From contig NZ_RCVT01000001.1 in assembly GCF_016107325.1 (NCBI RefSeq), positions 806,001 through 870,000 on the forward strand: a stretch of 64,000 nucleotides of DNA. The letters run 5' to 3'. A program made the position numbers and the translations under genes. The notes beneath the pieces are model-generated. The model ran no database searches. It worked only from the letters and a program-made list of their open reading frames with translations, and was not told the origin of the DNA. This DNA is from Sphingomonas sp. MA1305 (GTDB lineage: Bacteria > Pseudomonadota > Alphaproteobacteria > Sphingomonadales > Sphingomonadaceae). Below, piece by piece: positions 8,884 through 16,636 of the stretch; position 1 is the first letter of the stretch; the number at the start of each line of letters is the position of its first letter.

Positions 8884-9059
8884 CCGGCCCGCTTGCCACC
8901 ATCGCTCACGCAGCGCCGGCGATCGCCATGCTCGGCTGTTTCGCCTGTCTGATCGGCGGCGGCGCGCTGTGGGCGCGGGGCCGGGATCGCAAGAAGGCGC
9001 TGCTGCTGCTGGTCATGGCGGCGGTGCTGCTGGGCAACGTGCTGATCTGGCAGATGTAG
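8880..9059 (+). CDS. Small hypothetical membrane protein
   Basis: A 59-residue protein beginning on the ATGA overlap with the dehydratase stop, so it is translationally coupled to it. It has two hydrophobic segments (about residues 7-31 and 41-56) separated by the basic loop RGRDRKK, which predicts a hairpin in the inner membrane. No family is recognised. Coupling and good codon composition support it being real. Confidence 0.6.
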   Translation: MTGPLATIAHAAPAIAMLGCFACLIGGGALWARGRDRKKALLLLVMAAVLLGNVLIWQM

Positions 9060-9143
9060 GAAGCGGCGCGACCGCGGCGGCGGTGCGGCCGTGATCGGCA
9101 GCCGACGCAGGATGTTCGAGGCGCGTGGTCGGGCGGCCGGGCT

Positions 9144-9239
9144 GGAAAGTCTCAAAGGTCGCACGAAAGCGCCGTCGCACGGCAGGGATCGGTGCCGCCG
9201 AGCGGCGCTGGAACGTCTCGAAGGTCTCAAAGGTCGCAC
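9144..9239. repeat. GTCTC-type 9-bp periodic repeat, two copies
   Basis: Two related segments at 9144-9164 and 9210-9239 share the pattern GGAAmGTCTCrAAgGTC followed by a GTCGCAC end, with a 9-bp internal period of AAsGTCTC. Copies in the opposite orientation occur at 44581-44601 and 44672-44692. If translated on the minus strand the period reads as Thr-Phe-Glu repeats, but no credible gene contains them. Confidence 0.7.
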
Positions 9240-9591
9240 CGAGCGCGTGTGGCCGTACATTCACGACTGAGAAAGAGCGATGGCGGTGCCGGCGCGACCA
9301 TAGCATGGGGCAGGCTTGTAGGACAGAGTTGATCGGCCGATTCGGTCGCGAACACCGATTAAATTCAGTAAGCTGTTGTGTGTGTTTGTATAATCGCACC
9401 GACTGATGAAGTTGTGCGCTGATGTGGGTTCGTCATAAAACACCATGATTCGTCTACAAAACCGTAAACACTGATCCGTTTGCGAAGAGAGGCGAAGTAA
9501 CACCTGTGCGCCCAAGGCTTTGTCGATTTTGCTTCGCAATGTAGGCAAATGTTGCTGATATGTTCCTGCCTAACAGAAATGGGGCGGCAAG
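9240..9591. other. AT-richer intergenic stretch without a clear gene
   Basis: About 350 bp between the GTCTC repeat and the first orphan reading frame. Base composition is visibly lower in GC than the rest of the window, especially 9330-9560. Several short frames are present on the minus strand but none has a convincing ribosome binding site or protein-like composition. No tRNA, promoter or integrase remnant is recognisable; it may be residual acquired DNA. Confidence 0.5.
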
Positions 9592-9816
9592 ATGGAGACT
9601 TCGGCACAGCAGCATCAACGGGCATTTTCGCATTGGCTGAGGACCGGGCGCCTGCAACGCTTCTTCATGTCTGACAGCAAGCCACACTATGTCGCGATCA
9701 TCAGACCTACGCAGCTTGGCAGGTCGTATATCACTGCCGACCAGAAGGGCTTCGATGAGCTACTACGATTCACCAGATGGCAGATGCGATGGTTTTCCCG
9801 CAGATCACCTCAGTGA
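9592..9816 (+). CDS. Small hypothetical protein
   Basis: A 74-residue frame with a purine-rich sequence (GGGGCGGCAAG) just before its ATG. The N-terminus METSAQQHQRAFSHWLRTGRL looks like a helical start, while the last 20 residues are rich in Arg/Trp and overlap the next frame by 62 bp. No family is recognised. It lies in the AT-richer patch and may be a decayed or horizontally acquired gene. Confidence 0.4.
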   Translation: METSAQQHQRAFSHWLRTGRLQRFFMSDSKPHYVAIIRPTQLGRSYITADQKGFDELLRFTRWQMRWFSRRSPQ

Positions 9817-10153
9817 GGTGGTCGATGACCTTTATGGGATCATCTTGGCGCGGCCTCGTTTTGATCAAGTGTCCGGCTGGCAAGGGATCAGCGTGACGGA
9901 CGGGGTGTTCGATTGCTTGGTCCGCGGTCTGGACAATGTGCGCGACAAGCTGGGCGACGCCCGGCATGCCGAACTGGTCGCGCTTGCCGGACAGGCCAAG
10001 GATCTGTTCAACGCGGATCTCGATGACGAGAACGGCAAGGCGACGCAGGCGCGATGGATCATCCACGACATGATCACGAAAATCGAGGCCGGGCAGGCCG
10101 GACGGATCGTCGCCGATTTGCCCGATGTGGACGGGGAGGTGACCGGCGACTGA
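9755..10153 (+). CDS. Hypothetical acidic protein
   Basis: A 132-residue soluble protein starting MSYYDSPDGR; an earlier in-frame start at 9689 would add 22 residues of low plausibility. It is acidic, predicted mostly helical, with a tail DLPDVDGEVTGD. No known domain is recognised. It overlaps the preceding small frame by 62 bp, so at most one of the two overlapping ends is likely correct. A hairpin follows the stop, supporting a real transcript end here. Confidence 0.55.
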   Translation: MSYYDSPDGRCDGFPADHLSEVVDDLYGIILARPRFDQVSGWQGISVTDGVFDCLVRGLDNVRDKLGDARHAELVALAGQAKDLFNADLDDENGKATQARWIIHDMITKIEAGQAGRIVADLPDVDGEVTGD

Positions 10154-10214
10154 CGCCCTGGTGCGACCGTCGCGGGCCGGCGCGCCGCGCGATCACGCCC
10201 GCTGCGATGGAACA

Positions 10215-10243
10215 ACAGCGGGATAGCGCCGCTACCCCGCTGT
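10215..10243. terminator. Bidirectional hairpin between convergent genes
   Basis: ACAGCGGG pairs with CCCGCTGT and the inner TAGC with GCTA, giving a long interrupted stem 8 bp from the end of the leftward hydrolase gene and 61 bp after the rightward hypothetical gene. There is no long T-run, so it may work by structure alone. Confidence 0.5.
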
Positions 10244-10251
10244 CGCATTCG

Positions 10252-10908
10252 TCACCGGATCGGCGAGTTCGGGTCGAGGCGCATGTCGAGATAGCGGTCC
10301 ACCGACCCCATCAGTTCGGGCATCTCATGCTCGAAGAAGTGGTTCGCCTTGGGGATCACGTCGTGGTGGATGGTGATGTGCTTCTGCGTACGCAGCTTGT
10401 CGACCAGCTTCTGCGTCGCGCCGGGCGTCGCCACCTCGTCATTCTCACCCTGGATGATGATGCCCGACGACGGACAGGGGGCGAGGAAGCTGAAGTCGAA
10501 CATGTTCGCCGGCGGCGCGATCGAGATGAAGCCGCGGATCTCCGGCCGGCGCATCAGCAGCTGCATGCCGATCCAAGCGCCGAAGCCGAAGCCGGCGATC
10601 CAGGTGGTCGACGCCTCCGGATGGAAGCTCTGCACCCAGTCGAGCGCGCTCGCCGCGTCGGACAGTTCGCCGACGCCATTGTCGAACACGCCCTGGCTCT
10701 TGCCGACGCCGCGGAAGTTGAAGCGCAGCGTGGCGAAGCCGCGGCGCTGGAACGTCTTGTAGAGTTCCTGGACGATGCGGTTGTTCATCGTGCCGCCCGC
10801 ATTGGGATGCGGGTGGAGGATCATCGCAACGGGCGCGCGCGGGCGGCCAACGGGGGCGAAACGCCCTTCGAGACGCCCCTCGGGGCCGGGAAAGATCACT
10901 TCGGGCAT
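10252..10908 (-). CDS. Alpha/beta hydrolase (COG2945-like)
   Basis: A 218-residue alpha/beta hydrolase fold protein. The start MPEVIFPGPEGRLEG at 10908 is where homology-like sequence begins. Features include MILHPHPNAGGTM near the oxyanion region, RFNFRGVGKSQG, and GFGFGAWIG at the nucleophile elbow position, where the usual Ser is not evident (G-F-G-A). A late Asp (ENDEVA) and His (KANHFFEH) fit the other triad members. The altered elbow may mean a non-hydrolytic or atypical role. The natural substrate is unknown. Confidence 0.78.
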   Translation of the reverse strand: MPEVIFPGPEGRLEGRFAPVGRPRAPVAMILHPHPNAGGTMNNRIVQELYKTFQRRGFATLRFNFRGVGKSQGVFDNGVGELSDAASALDWVQSFHPEASTTWIAGFGFGAWIGMQLLMRRPEIRGFISIAPPANMFDFSFLAPCPSSGIIIQGENDEVATPGATQKLVDKLRTQKHITIHHDVIPKANHFFEHEMPELMGSVDRYLDMRLDPNSPIR

Positions 10909-11010
10909 GGGGTGGGGGCCTCGCGCCGTATCGGGAAAACACGCTCGGTGGAGCGACGGGAATGGCGCGCTATATAGGCGGCGACGCCCGTCACGCAATT
11001 GGAACCGCCC

Positions 11011-12087
11011 TTGAGCCCGTCCGCCGACCGTATCTATCTGGATCATGCCGCGACCACCCCGATGACCGCGGCGGCGCGCGACGCCTTCGCACGCGGGCTG
11101 GCGCTGTGGGCGAATCCGTCGTCGCCGCATGCCGAGGGGCGCGCGGCCCGCGCGGCGCTGGAGGAGGCGCGCGGCGCGATCGGCGCGGCGCATGGCTGGC
11201 GCGGTGAGGTGCTGCTGACCAGCGGGGCGAGCGAATCGCTGGGGCTGGCGCTGCGCCGGACGACCGCGGCGCGGCGGATCATCACCGCGGTCGAGCATGA
11301 TGCGGTGATGCGCGCCGGCGCCGAGGCGGCGGTGGCGCCGGTCGACGCATGCGGGCTGGTCGATGCCGAGGCGCTCGCCGCGATGCTGGCGGCGGACGAG
11401 GGGCGCGCGCTGGTCTGCGTGCAATGGGCGAACAGCGAGACGGGGGTGCGCCAGCCGCTCGCCGCCATCGCCCGCATCGTGCACGAGGCGGGCGGCTGGC
11501 TGCTCGTCGACGCCGCGCAGATGCCGGCGTCGGCCGAACTCGCCGACCACGCCGATCTGATCGCGCTGTCGGCGCACAAGCGCGGCGGGCCGCCGGGCGT
11601 CGGCGCGCTGCTGGTGCGCGACCTTGCCATGCTGGTGCCGAGCGGCGGGCAGGAGCGCGGCTATCGGCCGGGGACCGAGAATCTGCCCGGCGTGCTTGCC
11701 TATGCGGCGGCGCTGGCCGAGCCGGAGCCGGATCATGCGCGCCTGCGCGCCCGGCTGGACGATGCGATCCGCCGCTCCGGCGGCGAGATCGTCGCCGACG
11801 GCGCGCCGCGCCATCCGGCGATCGGATCGTACCGGCTGCCCGGCGTCGCCGCGACGGTGCAGCTGATCCGGCTCGACGCGGCGGGCTTTGCCGTATCCGC
11901 CGGCAGCGCCTGTTCAAGCGGCAGCATGAAGCCGAGCCACGTCCTCGCCGCGATGGGCTGGGACGAGGCGGCGGGGCGCGAGGTGATCCGGGTCAGCTTC
12001 GGGCGGACGACCGGCGCGGCGGAGGTGGATGCCTTCATTGCCGCCTGGCGGACGATGGCCAAGGCGACGCGGCGGTTCGCGGCATGA
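11011..12087 (+). CDS. Cysteine desulfurase-like class V aminotransferase (first of pair)
   Basis: A 358-residue NifS/IscS-family PLP enzyme. RIYLDHAATTP at the N-terminus, SAHKRGGPPGVGAL (PLP lysine) and GSACSSGSMKPSHVL (catalytic Cys) are all present, so it should release sulfur from cysteine as an enzyme-bound persulfide. The TTG at 11011 has GGAA 7 bp upstream; another TTG at 10999 is possible. It overlaps a second desulfurase by 4 bp, and that gene overlaps a ferredoxin, so the three form one operon. No IscU scaffold is adjacent. The need for two paralogues is unexplained. Confidence 0.85.
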   Translation: MSPSADRIYLDHAATTPMTAAARDAFARGLALWANPSSPHAEGRAARAALEEARGAIGAAHGWRGEVLLTSGASESLGLALRRTTAARRIITAVEHDAVMRAGAEAAVAPVDACGLVDAEALAAMLAADEGRALVCVQWANSETGVRQPLAAIARIVHEAGGWLLVDAAQMPASAELADHADLIALSAHKRGGPPGVGALLVRDLAMLVPSGGQERGYRPGTENLPGVLAYAAALAEPEPDHARLRARLDDAIRRSGGEIVADGAPRHPAIGSYRLPGVAATVQLIRLDAAGFAVSAGSACSSGSMKPSHVLAAMGWDEAAGREVIRVSFGRTTGAAEVDAFIAAWRTMAKATRRFAA

Positions 12088-13160
12088 TCTACCTCGATTA
12101 TCAGGCGACGACACCGCTCGCGCCCGAGGCGCTGGCGGCGATGCTGCCGTGGCTGGAGACACAGCACGCCAATCCGCATGCGGCGCATCGTGCCGGGCGA
12201 CAGGCGAAGGCGGCGGTTGAGGTGGCGCGCGACCGCATCGCCGCGGCGATGCCGGCCGGGGGGGCGCCGAGCTTCACCAGCGGCGCGACCGAGGCGCTGA
12301 ACTGGGCGATCAAGGGCACGACGGGGCCGATCGTGACGCTGGCCACCGAACATGCCGCGGTGCTCGACACCGTCGCCGCCGAGGCGCGACGGGGGCGGGC
12401 GGTAATCGTGTTGCCGGTGGAGCGCGACGGGCTGGTCGACCTCGACCGGACGGCGGCGGCGATCCGGCCCGGCACCGGCCTGGTCGCGGCGATGCTGGTC
12501 AACAACGAGATCGGCGTGATCCAGCCGGTCGCGGCGATCGCGGCGCTGGCGCGGGCGGCGGGCGCGGTGATGCTGTGCGACGCGGTGCAGGGCTACGGCC
12601 GGGTCGCCTTGCCGGCCGACTGTGATCTGGTGACGGTGTCGGCGCACAAGCTGCACGGCCCGAAAGGCATCGGCGCCTTGTGGATGCGCGACGGCCTGTC
12701 CCTCGAGCCGCTGCTGCATGGCGGCGGGCAGGAGCGGGCGGGACGATCGGGAACGCTGTCCCCCGCGCTCTGCGCCGGCTTCGGCGCGGCGGCGACGCTG
12801 ATCGCGGCGGATGACGCCGATCATGTCGCGCGGCTGTGGGCGCGGGCGGTGGAACGGCTCGACGGCTGGACGATCAACGGTTCGGTGACGCAGCGCTATC
12901 GCGGCAATCTTAACGTGCGCCGCGACGGACTGGATGTGGCGCGGTTGATGAGCGAATGCCGCGACGTCGCCTTTTCCGCCGGCTCCGCCTGCGCGAGCGG
13001 TTCGGGGCGGCCGAGCCACGTGCTCCGTGCCATCGGGCTGAGCGACGGTGAGGCGCGCTCGAGCATCCGGATCGGCTTCGGCCGCTATACCACGGAGGAC
13101 GAACTGCTCGCCGGGCTCGACGCGATCGTCGCCGCCGCGGCACGGCAGGGGCTGGCATGA
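12084..13160 (+). CDS. Cysteine desulfurase (second of pair, IscS/NifS family)
   Basis: A 358-residue class V aminotransferase beginning at the ATGA overlap with the first desulfurase. MIYLDYQATTPLAPEA, SAHKLHGPKGIGAL (PLP lysine) and GSACASGSGRPSHVL (active-site Cys) match group I cysteine desulfurases well. It probably supplies persulfide sulfur for Fe-S clusters or thio-modifications. The next gene is a [2Fe-2S] ferredoxin, the usual electron donor in ISC assembly, which supports an iron-sulfur role. Confidence 0.9.
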   Translation: MIYLDYQATTPLAPEALAAMLPWLETQHANPHAAHRAGRQAKAAVEVARDRIAAAMPAGGAPSFTSGATEALNWAIKGTTGPIVTLATEHAAVLDTVAAEARRGRAVIVLPVERDGLVDLDRTAAAIRPGTGLVAAMLVNNEIGVIQPVAAIAALARAAGAVMLCDAVQGYGRVALPADCDLVTVSAHKLHGPKGIGALWMRDGLSLEPLLHGGGQERAGRSGTLSPALCAGFGAAATLIAADDADHVARLWARAVERLDGWTINGSVTQRYRGNLNVRRDGLDVARLMSECRDVAFSAGSACASGSGRPSHVLRAIGLSDGEARSSIRIGFGRYTTEDELLAGLDAIVAAAARQGLA

Positions 13161-13465
13161 TCCGCATCCGCCTCGTCGCCGCCGACGGCAGTGTCCGCGA
13201 GGTGCCGGCGACGGACGGCGCGCGCCTGCTCGATGTCGCGCAGGCGGCCGGCGCGCCGTTGGAGGGGACGTGCAACGGCGACATGGCCTGCGCGACCTGC
13301 CACGTCGTCGTCGACCCGGCGGACTTCGCGCGGCTGCCGCCGGCGAGCGCGGAGGAAGAGGATCTGCTCGACCTTGTGCCCGACGCACGCGCGACCAGTC
13401 GGCTCGCCTGCCAGATCGTGCTCGGGGCGGGGCTGGACGGACTGACGGTGCGCATTCCTGCCTGA
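13157..13465 (+). CDS. [2Fe-2S] ferredoxin, adrenodoxin/ISC type
   Basis: A 102-residue plant/adrenodoxin-fold ferredoxin overlapping the upstream desulfurase by 4 bp. The cluster ligands are in GTCNGDMACATCHVVV (Cys-x5-Cys-x2-Cys) with the fourth Cys in LACQIVLG. It likely passes electrons during Fe-S cluster assembly together with the two desulfurases. The length and spacing are typical, and LPPASAEEEDLLD is the usual acidic partner-binding helix of this subtype. Confidence 0.9.
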   Translation: MIRIRLVAADGSVREVPATDGARLLDVAQAAGAPLEGTCNGDMACATCHVVVDPADFARLPPASAEEEDLLDLVPDARATSRLACQIVLGAGLDGLTVRIPA

Positions 13466-13584
13466 TCGCCACTGTCAGTCATCCTGACATTTCGACAACG
13501 GCGGGTTCAGGACGCGTGCATCGCAGCAGGTGCATCCTCTTCACATATCCGGAGTTTTCCGGGTCAGTGAGAGGAGTATCCGTC

Positions 13585-13887
13585 ATGAAGCTGATCGCAA
13601 TGCTCGGGGCCGGTGCGCTGGCCGTCGGTACATTGACCGCCGTCGCGACCCCCGCCGAGGCACAGCGCTGGGGCGACCGCTACGATCGCGGCTGGCACGA
13701 CAATGGCCGTCACCACGGCTGGGATCGCGGTGATCGCGGCTGGGATCGTGGAGATCGCGGCCGCGGCTGGGATCGCGGCTACGGCTATGGCTATGGCCGG
13801 CCGTATTACGGTCGGTCGCGGGTCGTCTGCCGCATCGAGCGCGGCTGGTACGGGCCGGAGCGCCGCTGCTTCCGTGTCTATCGCTGA
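13585..13887 (+). CDS. Small exported Arg/Gly/Trp-rich protein
   Basis: A 100-residue protein with a good ribosome binding site (GAGGAG, 9 bp before ATG) and a clear signal peptide ending near ATPAEAQ (residue ~26). The mature part has imperfect repeats of the form WDRGDRG and RGYGYGYG and then a C-terminal block with two cysteines (VCRIERGWYGPERRCFRVYR), which could form a disulfide in the periplasm. Function unknown; it is followed 24 bp later by another small basic exported protein of similar character. Confidence 0.7.
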   Translation: MKLIAMLGAGALAVGTLTAVATPAEAQRWGDRYDRGWHDNGRHHGWDRGDRGWDRGDRGRGWDRGYGYGYGRPYYGRSRVVCRIERGWYGPERRCFRVYR

Positions 13888-13911
13888 TCATCAGAGCATA
13901 GGAGAAGACCG

Positions 13912-14154
13912 ATGACATTGACCCATTGGCTGACCGCCGCGGCCGTCGCCGTGGCGGGGATTGCCCCGGTCGCCGCCACCCCCGCCGCCGCGCAGCGTAC
14001 CGTCGTCACCGAGCGCACCGTCGTGCGCCATGACGAGCGGCGCTGGCATAACGACGGGCCGCGCTGGCGCCATCATGCACGCTCGCGCCGCGTCTGCGAG
14101 ACGCAGTGGCGCCACCACCATCGCGCCCGCGTCTGCCGCACCGTCCGCTATTGA
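13912..14154 (+). CDS. Small exported His/Arg-rich protein
   Basis: An 80-residue protein with a ribosome binding site (AGGAGA) and a signal peptide ending about AAAQ (residue 28). The mature part is rich in His, Arg and Trp and ends with two cysteines in RRVCETQW and ARVCRTVRY, a layout that echoes the preceding gene. It may be a paralogue or a functional partner. The richness in His suggests possible metal or polyanion binding, which is inference only. Confidence 0.65.
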   Translation: MTLTHWLTAAAVAVAGIAPVAATPAAAQRTVVTERTVVRHDERRWHNDGPRWRHHARSRRVCETQWRHHHRARVCRTVRY

Positions 14155-14203
14155 TGCCGGCGCGCTAGGCCCTTGATCCCGCCGCCCGACCCCGCCATAT
14201 GGC

Positions 14204-14300
14204 GCGTGGGAGTCGGGCGGACGTGGTCGTCGCCAACCCGGTCAGATCCGGAAGGAAGCAGCCGCAACGATTTCGCCGCGGGTCGTTCCGGCTCCCACCA
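14204..14300 (+). ncRNA. ffs: Signal recognition particle 4.5S RNA
   Basis: The universally conserved SRP RNA core GGTCAGATCCGGAAGGAAGC is at 14239-14258. The flanks close into a long hairpin: GTGGGAG at 14206-14212 pairs with CTCCCAC at 14292-14298. The size of about 97 nt is right for the bacterial 4.5S RNA that binds the Ffh M domain. It stands just before dnaX, a common arrangement. Exact ends are estimated from the terminal helix. Confidence 0.92.
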
Positions 14301-14412
14301 CGCAGTTAGCGATGACGATCGCGCCGCCATGCTGATGCGTGCGGCTGGTGGCGCTCTTCGCGCCGTCCGACGCTACGGATCTGCCGTGACGCTTTCCTAT
14401 TCTCCCTGAATC

Positions 14413-14508
14413 CGTCATGCCGGACTTGTTCCGGCATCCACCCGTCCGCAAACCAAGCGGCCGGGCGCGGCGCGGCGCGGTGGATGCCGGAACGAGCCCG
14501 GCATGACG
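14413..14508. repeat. REP/BIME-like inverted repeat pair
   Basis: Arms at 14413-14441 and 14480-14508 are near-perfect inverted copies of a CGTCATGCCGG...CCGGCATCCA unit, separated by a GC-rich 38-bp spacer. The same kind of pair recurs at five other intergenic sites in this window. Confidence 0.8.
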
Positions 14509-14569
14509 GCAGGGGCAGGTGCTCACAGCGCGCTACCATTCCCGGTCCGTTCTGCTTATCTACATCGCG

Positions 14570-16228
14570 ATGTCCGACTCTTTCGATCTCGGCGAGCCGC
14601 CGCAGCCCCAGGGCCAGGCGAGCCCCTATCGCGTGCTGGCGCGCAAATACCGGCCGCAGACGTTCCGCGAGCTGATCGGCCAGGACGCGATGGTGACGAC
14701 GTTGGGCAATGCGATCCGGCGCGGCCGACTGGCGCATGCCTTTCTGATGACCGGCGTGCGCGGGGTCGGCAAGACGTCGACTGCGCGACTGATCGCCAAG
14801 GCGCTCAATTGCATCGGCGCGGACGGGCAGGGCGGCCCGACGATCGATCCGTGCGGGCAATGCGAGCCGTGCCGGGCGATCGCGGAGGGGCGCCATATCG
14901 ACGTGATCGAGATGGACGCCGCCAGCCATACCGGCGTCGACGACGTCCGCGAGATCATCGACGCGGCGCGCTATGCGGCGGTGTCGGCGCGCTACAAGAT
15001 CTATATCGTGGACGAGGTCCACATGCTCTCCAAGAACGCCTTCAACGCGCTGTTGAAGACGCTCGAGGAGCCGCCCGCCCATGTGAAGTTCCTGTTCGCC
15101 ACGACCGAGGTGAACAAGGTGCCGATCACCGTCCTGTCGCGTTGCCAGCGATTCGACCTGCGCCGCATTTCGGCCGAACAGCTGGCCGAGCATTTCGCCT
15201 TCGTCTGCCGCGAGGAGGGCGTCGAGGCGGAGGCCGAGGCGCTGATGCTGATCGCGCGCGCGGCGGAAGGTTCGGCGCGCGACGGCCTGTCGATCCTCGA
15301 CCAGGCGATCGCTCATGCGGGCCTCGAAGGCGGGGCGGTCGGCGCGGACGCGGTACGGCAGATGCTCGGCCTGTCCGATCGCGGCGCGGTGCGCGACCTG
15401 CTGGCGCTGATCCTGGCGGGGGACGGGCCGGGCGCGCTGGCCAGCCTACGCCGGCAATATGATTATGGTGTGGATCCGGTTGCGGTGCTGCGCGCCCTGC
15501 TCGAATCGGTGCACGGCATCACTCTGGCCAAGGTCGGCACGCCGGAGGATCCGGCGCAGCCGGTCGAGGAGCGCCGCGCGCGCGCCGACTGGGCGGCGAG
15601 CCTGTCCTTCCCGGCGCTGCACCGGCTGTGGCAATTGTTCCTGAAGGGGCATGACGAGGTCGCCAAGGCCGCGCTGCCGATCGAGGCGGCGGAAATGGCG
15701 CTGCTGCGCGCGATCCACGCATCCAGCCTGCCCGATCCCGGCGAACTGGCGCGACAGATCGCCAGTGGCAAGGTCGCCGTGCCCGCGCAGGGCGGTGGCG
15801 CGCCGGCGGTGCCAGGTCCGGCCGCTGCGCCGGCCGCCGCCGCGCCCGAAAAGCCGGGCGTGCCGGACGATTTTGCCGGGCTGGTCGAGATGCTCGCCGA
15901 CAAGGGCAATCATGCCGTCGCCGCGCAGCTGACCAACGGCGCCCGCGTCGTCCGCTATGCGCCGCCCGAGCTGGTGCTGAGCGGATCGCGGCCGATGTCG
16001 GCGGACACGTTGCGTGACGTCGCCGACGCGCTGAAGCGCACGACCGGCCAGACGTGGAAGATCGGCTTGGAGGATGCGCCCGGCGCACCTACCTTGCGCG
16101 AGAAGGACAAGGCCGAACAGGAAGCCACGCGCCAGGCGATATTGGGGACGCCGCTGGTCAGGGCGGCACTCGCCGCCTTTCCGGAGGCGGAACTGGAAAG
16201 CTGGCCGGGACAACGGAGCATCGCATGA
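14570..16228 (+). CDS. dnaX: DNA polymerase III subunit gamma/tau
   Basis: A 552-residue clamp-loader ATPase. The start MSDSFDLGEP at 14570 is chosen over a 17-residue longer frame without a ribosome site. Walker A is GVRGVGKTSTA, a zinc-binding CGQCEPC module follows, then VDEVHML (Walker B) and SRCQRFDLRR (sensor 1/arginine finger area). The C-terminal third after an Ala/Pro-rich linker is the tau-type region that contacts the polymerase. It loads the beta clamp during replication. Its stop overlaps the ybaB start by 4 bp, the usual dnaX-ybaB pairing. Confidence 0.95.
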   Translation: MSDSFDLGEPPQPQGQASPYRVLARKYRPQTFRELIGQDAMVTTLGNAIRRGRLAHAFLMTGVRGVGKTSTARLIAKALNCIGADGQGGPTIDPCGQCEPCRAIAEGRHIDVIEMDAASHTGVDDVREIIDAARYAAVSARYKIYIVDEVHMLSKNAFNALLKTLEEPPAHVKFLFATTEVNKVPITVLSRCQRFDLRRISAEQLAEHFAFVCREEGVEAEAEALMLIARAAEGSARDGLSILDQAIAHAGLEGGAVGADAVRQMLGLSDRGAVRDLLALILAGDGPGALASLRRQYDYGVDPVAVLRALLESVHGITLAKVGTPEDPAQPVEERRARADWAASLSFPALHRLWQLFLKGHDEVAKAALPIEAAEMALLRAIHASSLPDPGELARQIASGKVAVPAQGGGAPAVPGPAAAPAAAAPEKPGVPDDFAGLVEMLADKGNHAVAAQLTNGARVVRYAPPELVLSGSRPMSADTLRDVADALKRTTGQTWKIGLEDAPGAPTLREKDKAEQEATRQAILGTPLVRAALAAFPEAELESWPGQRSIA

Positions 16229-16548
16229 AGAATCTCGACGAAATCCTCGCCATGGCGCAGAACGTGCAGAGCGAGTTGCAGAAGGCGCAGGACCAGCTCG
16301 ACACGATCGAGGTAGAAGGCGTCGCCGGCGGCGGCCTGGTCAAGGTCAAGGCGAGCGCCAAGGGCCGGATCATCAACATCGCGATCGATGATTCGCTGAT
16401 CGACGTGTCCGAGAAGCAGATGCTCGAGGATCTGCTGGCGGCGGCGTTCAACGACGCCCGCGCCAAGGCCGACGCGGCGAGCGGCGCGGAAATGTCGAAG
16501 ATGACCAGCGGTTTGCCGCTGCCGCCGGGCTTCAAATTGCCGTTCTGA
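16225..16548 (+). CDS. YbaB/EbfC nucleoid-associated protein
   Basis: A 107-residue protein coupled to dnaX by ATGA. MKNLDEILAMAQNVQSEL forms the N-terminal helix, followed by the conserved VEGVAGGGLVKV and KGRIINIAIDDSL strands and a C-terminal PLPPGFKLPF. The family forms a tweezer-shaped dimer that binds DNA and is nearly always next to dnaX and recR. recR itself is not in this window. Confidence 0.92.
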   Translation: MKNLDEILAMAQNVQSELQKAQDQLDTIEVEGVAGGGLVKVKASAKGRIINIAIDDSLIDVSEKQMLEDLLAAAFNDARAKADAASGAEMSKMTSGLPLPPGFKLPF

Positions 16549-16636
16549 CCAGCGGCAAGTGCCGTTGCGCGGGCGGAACGGTTTCGCACCGTTCGGCGTT
16601 GGCCGCTCCATCGATTGATTGGAGAGGAGACGCAAC

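Noticed and set aside
9260-9590. AT-rich region considered as a replication origin or phage attachment site
   Set aside because: No DnaA boxes in array, no integrase, no repeated attachment core and no tRNA gene.
11349-12083. Long N-terminal extension of the second cysteine desulfurase
   Set aside because: It is out of frame over the first desulfurase and reads as Arg/Gly/Ala filler; the ATGA at 12084 is the natural start.
13700-13800. Short tandem repeats (GGATCGCGG-like) considered as CRISPR or minisatellite
   Set aside because: They lie in frame inside a secreted Gly/Arg/Trp-rich protein and encode WDRGDRG repeats.
14300-14560. Possible tRNA or second small RNA between ffs and dnaX
   Set aside because: No cloverleaf; the sequence is explained by the REP/BIME-like pair.
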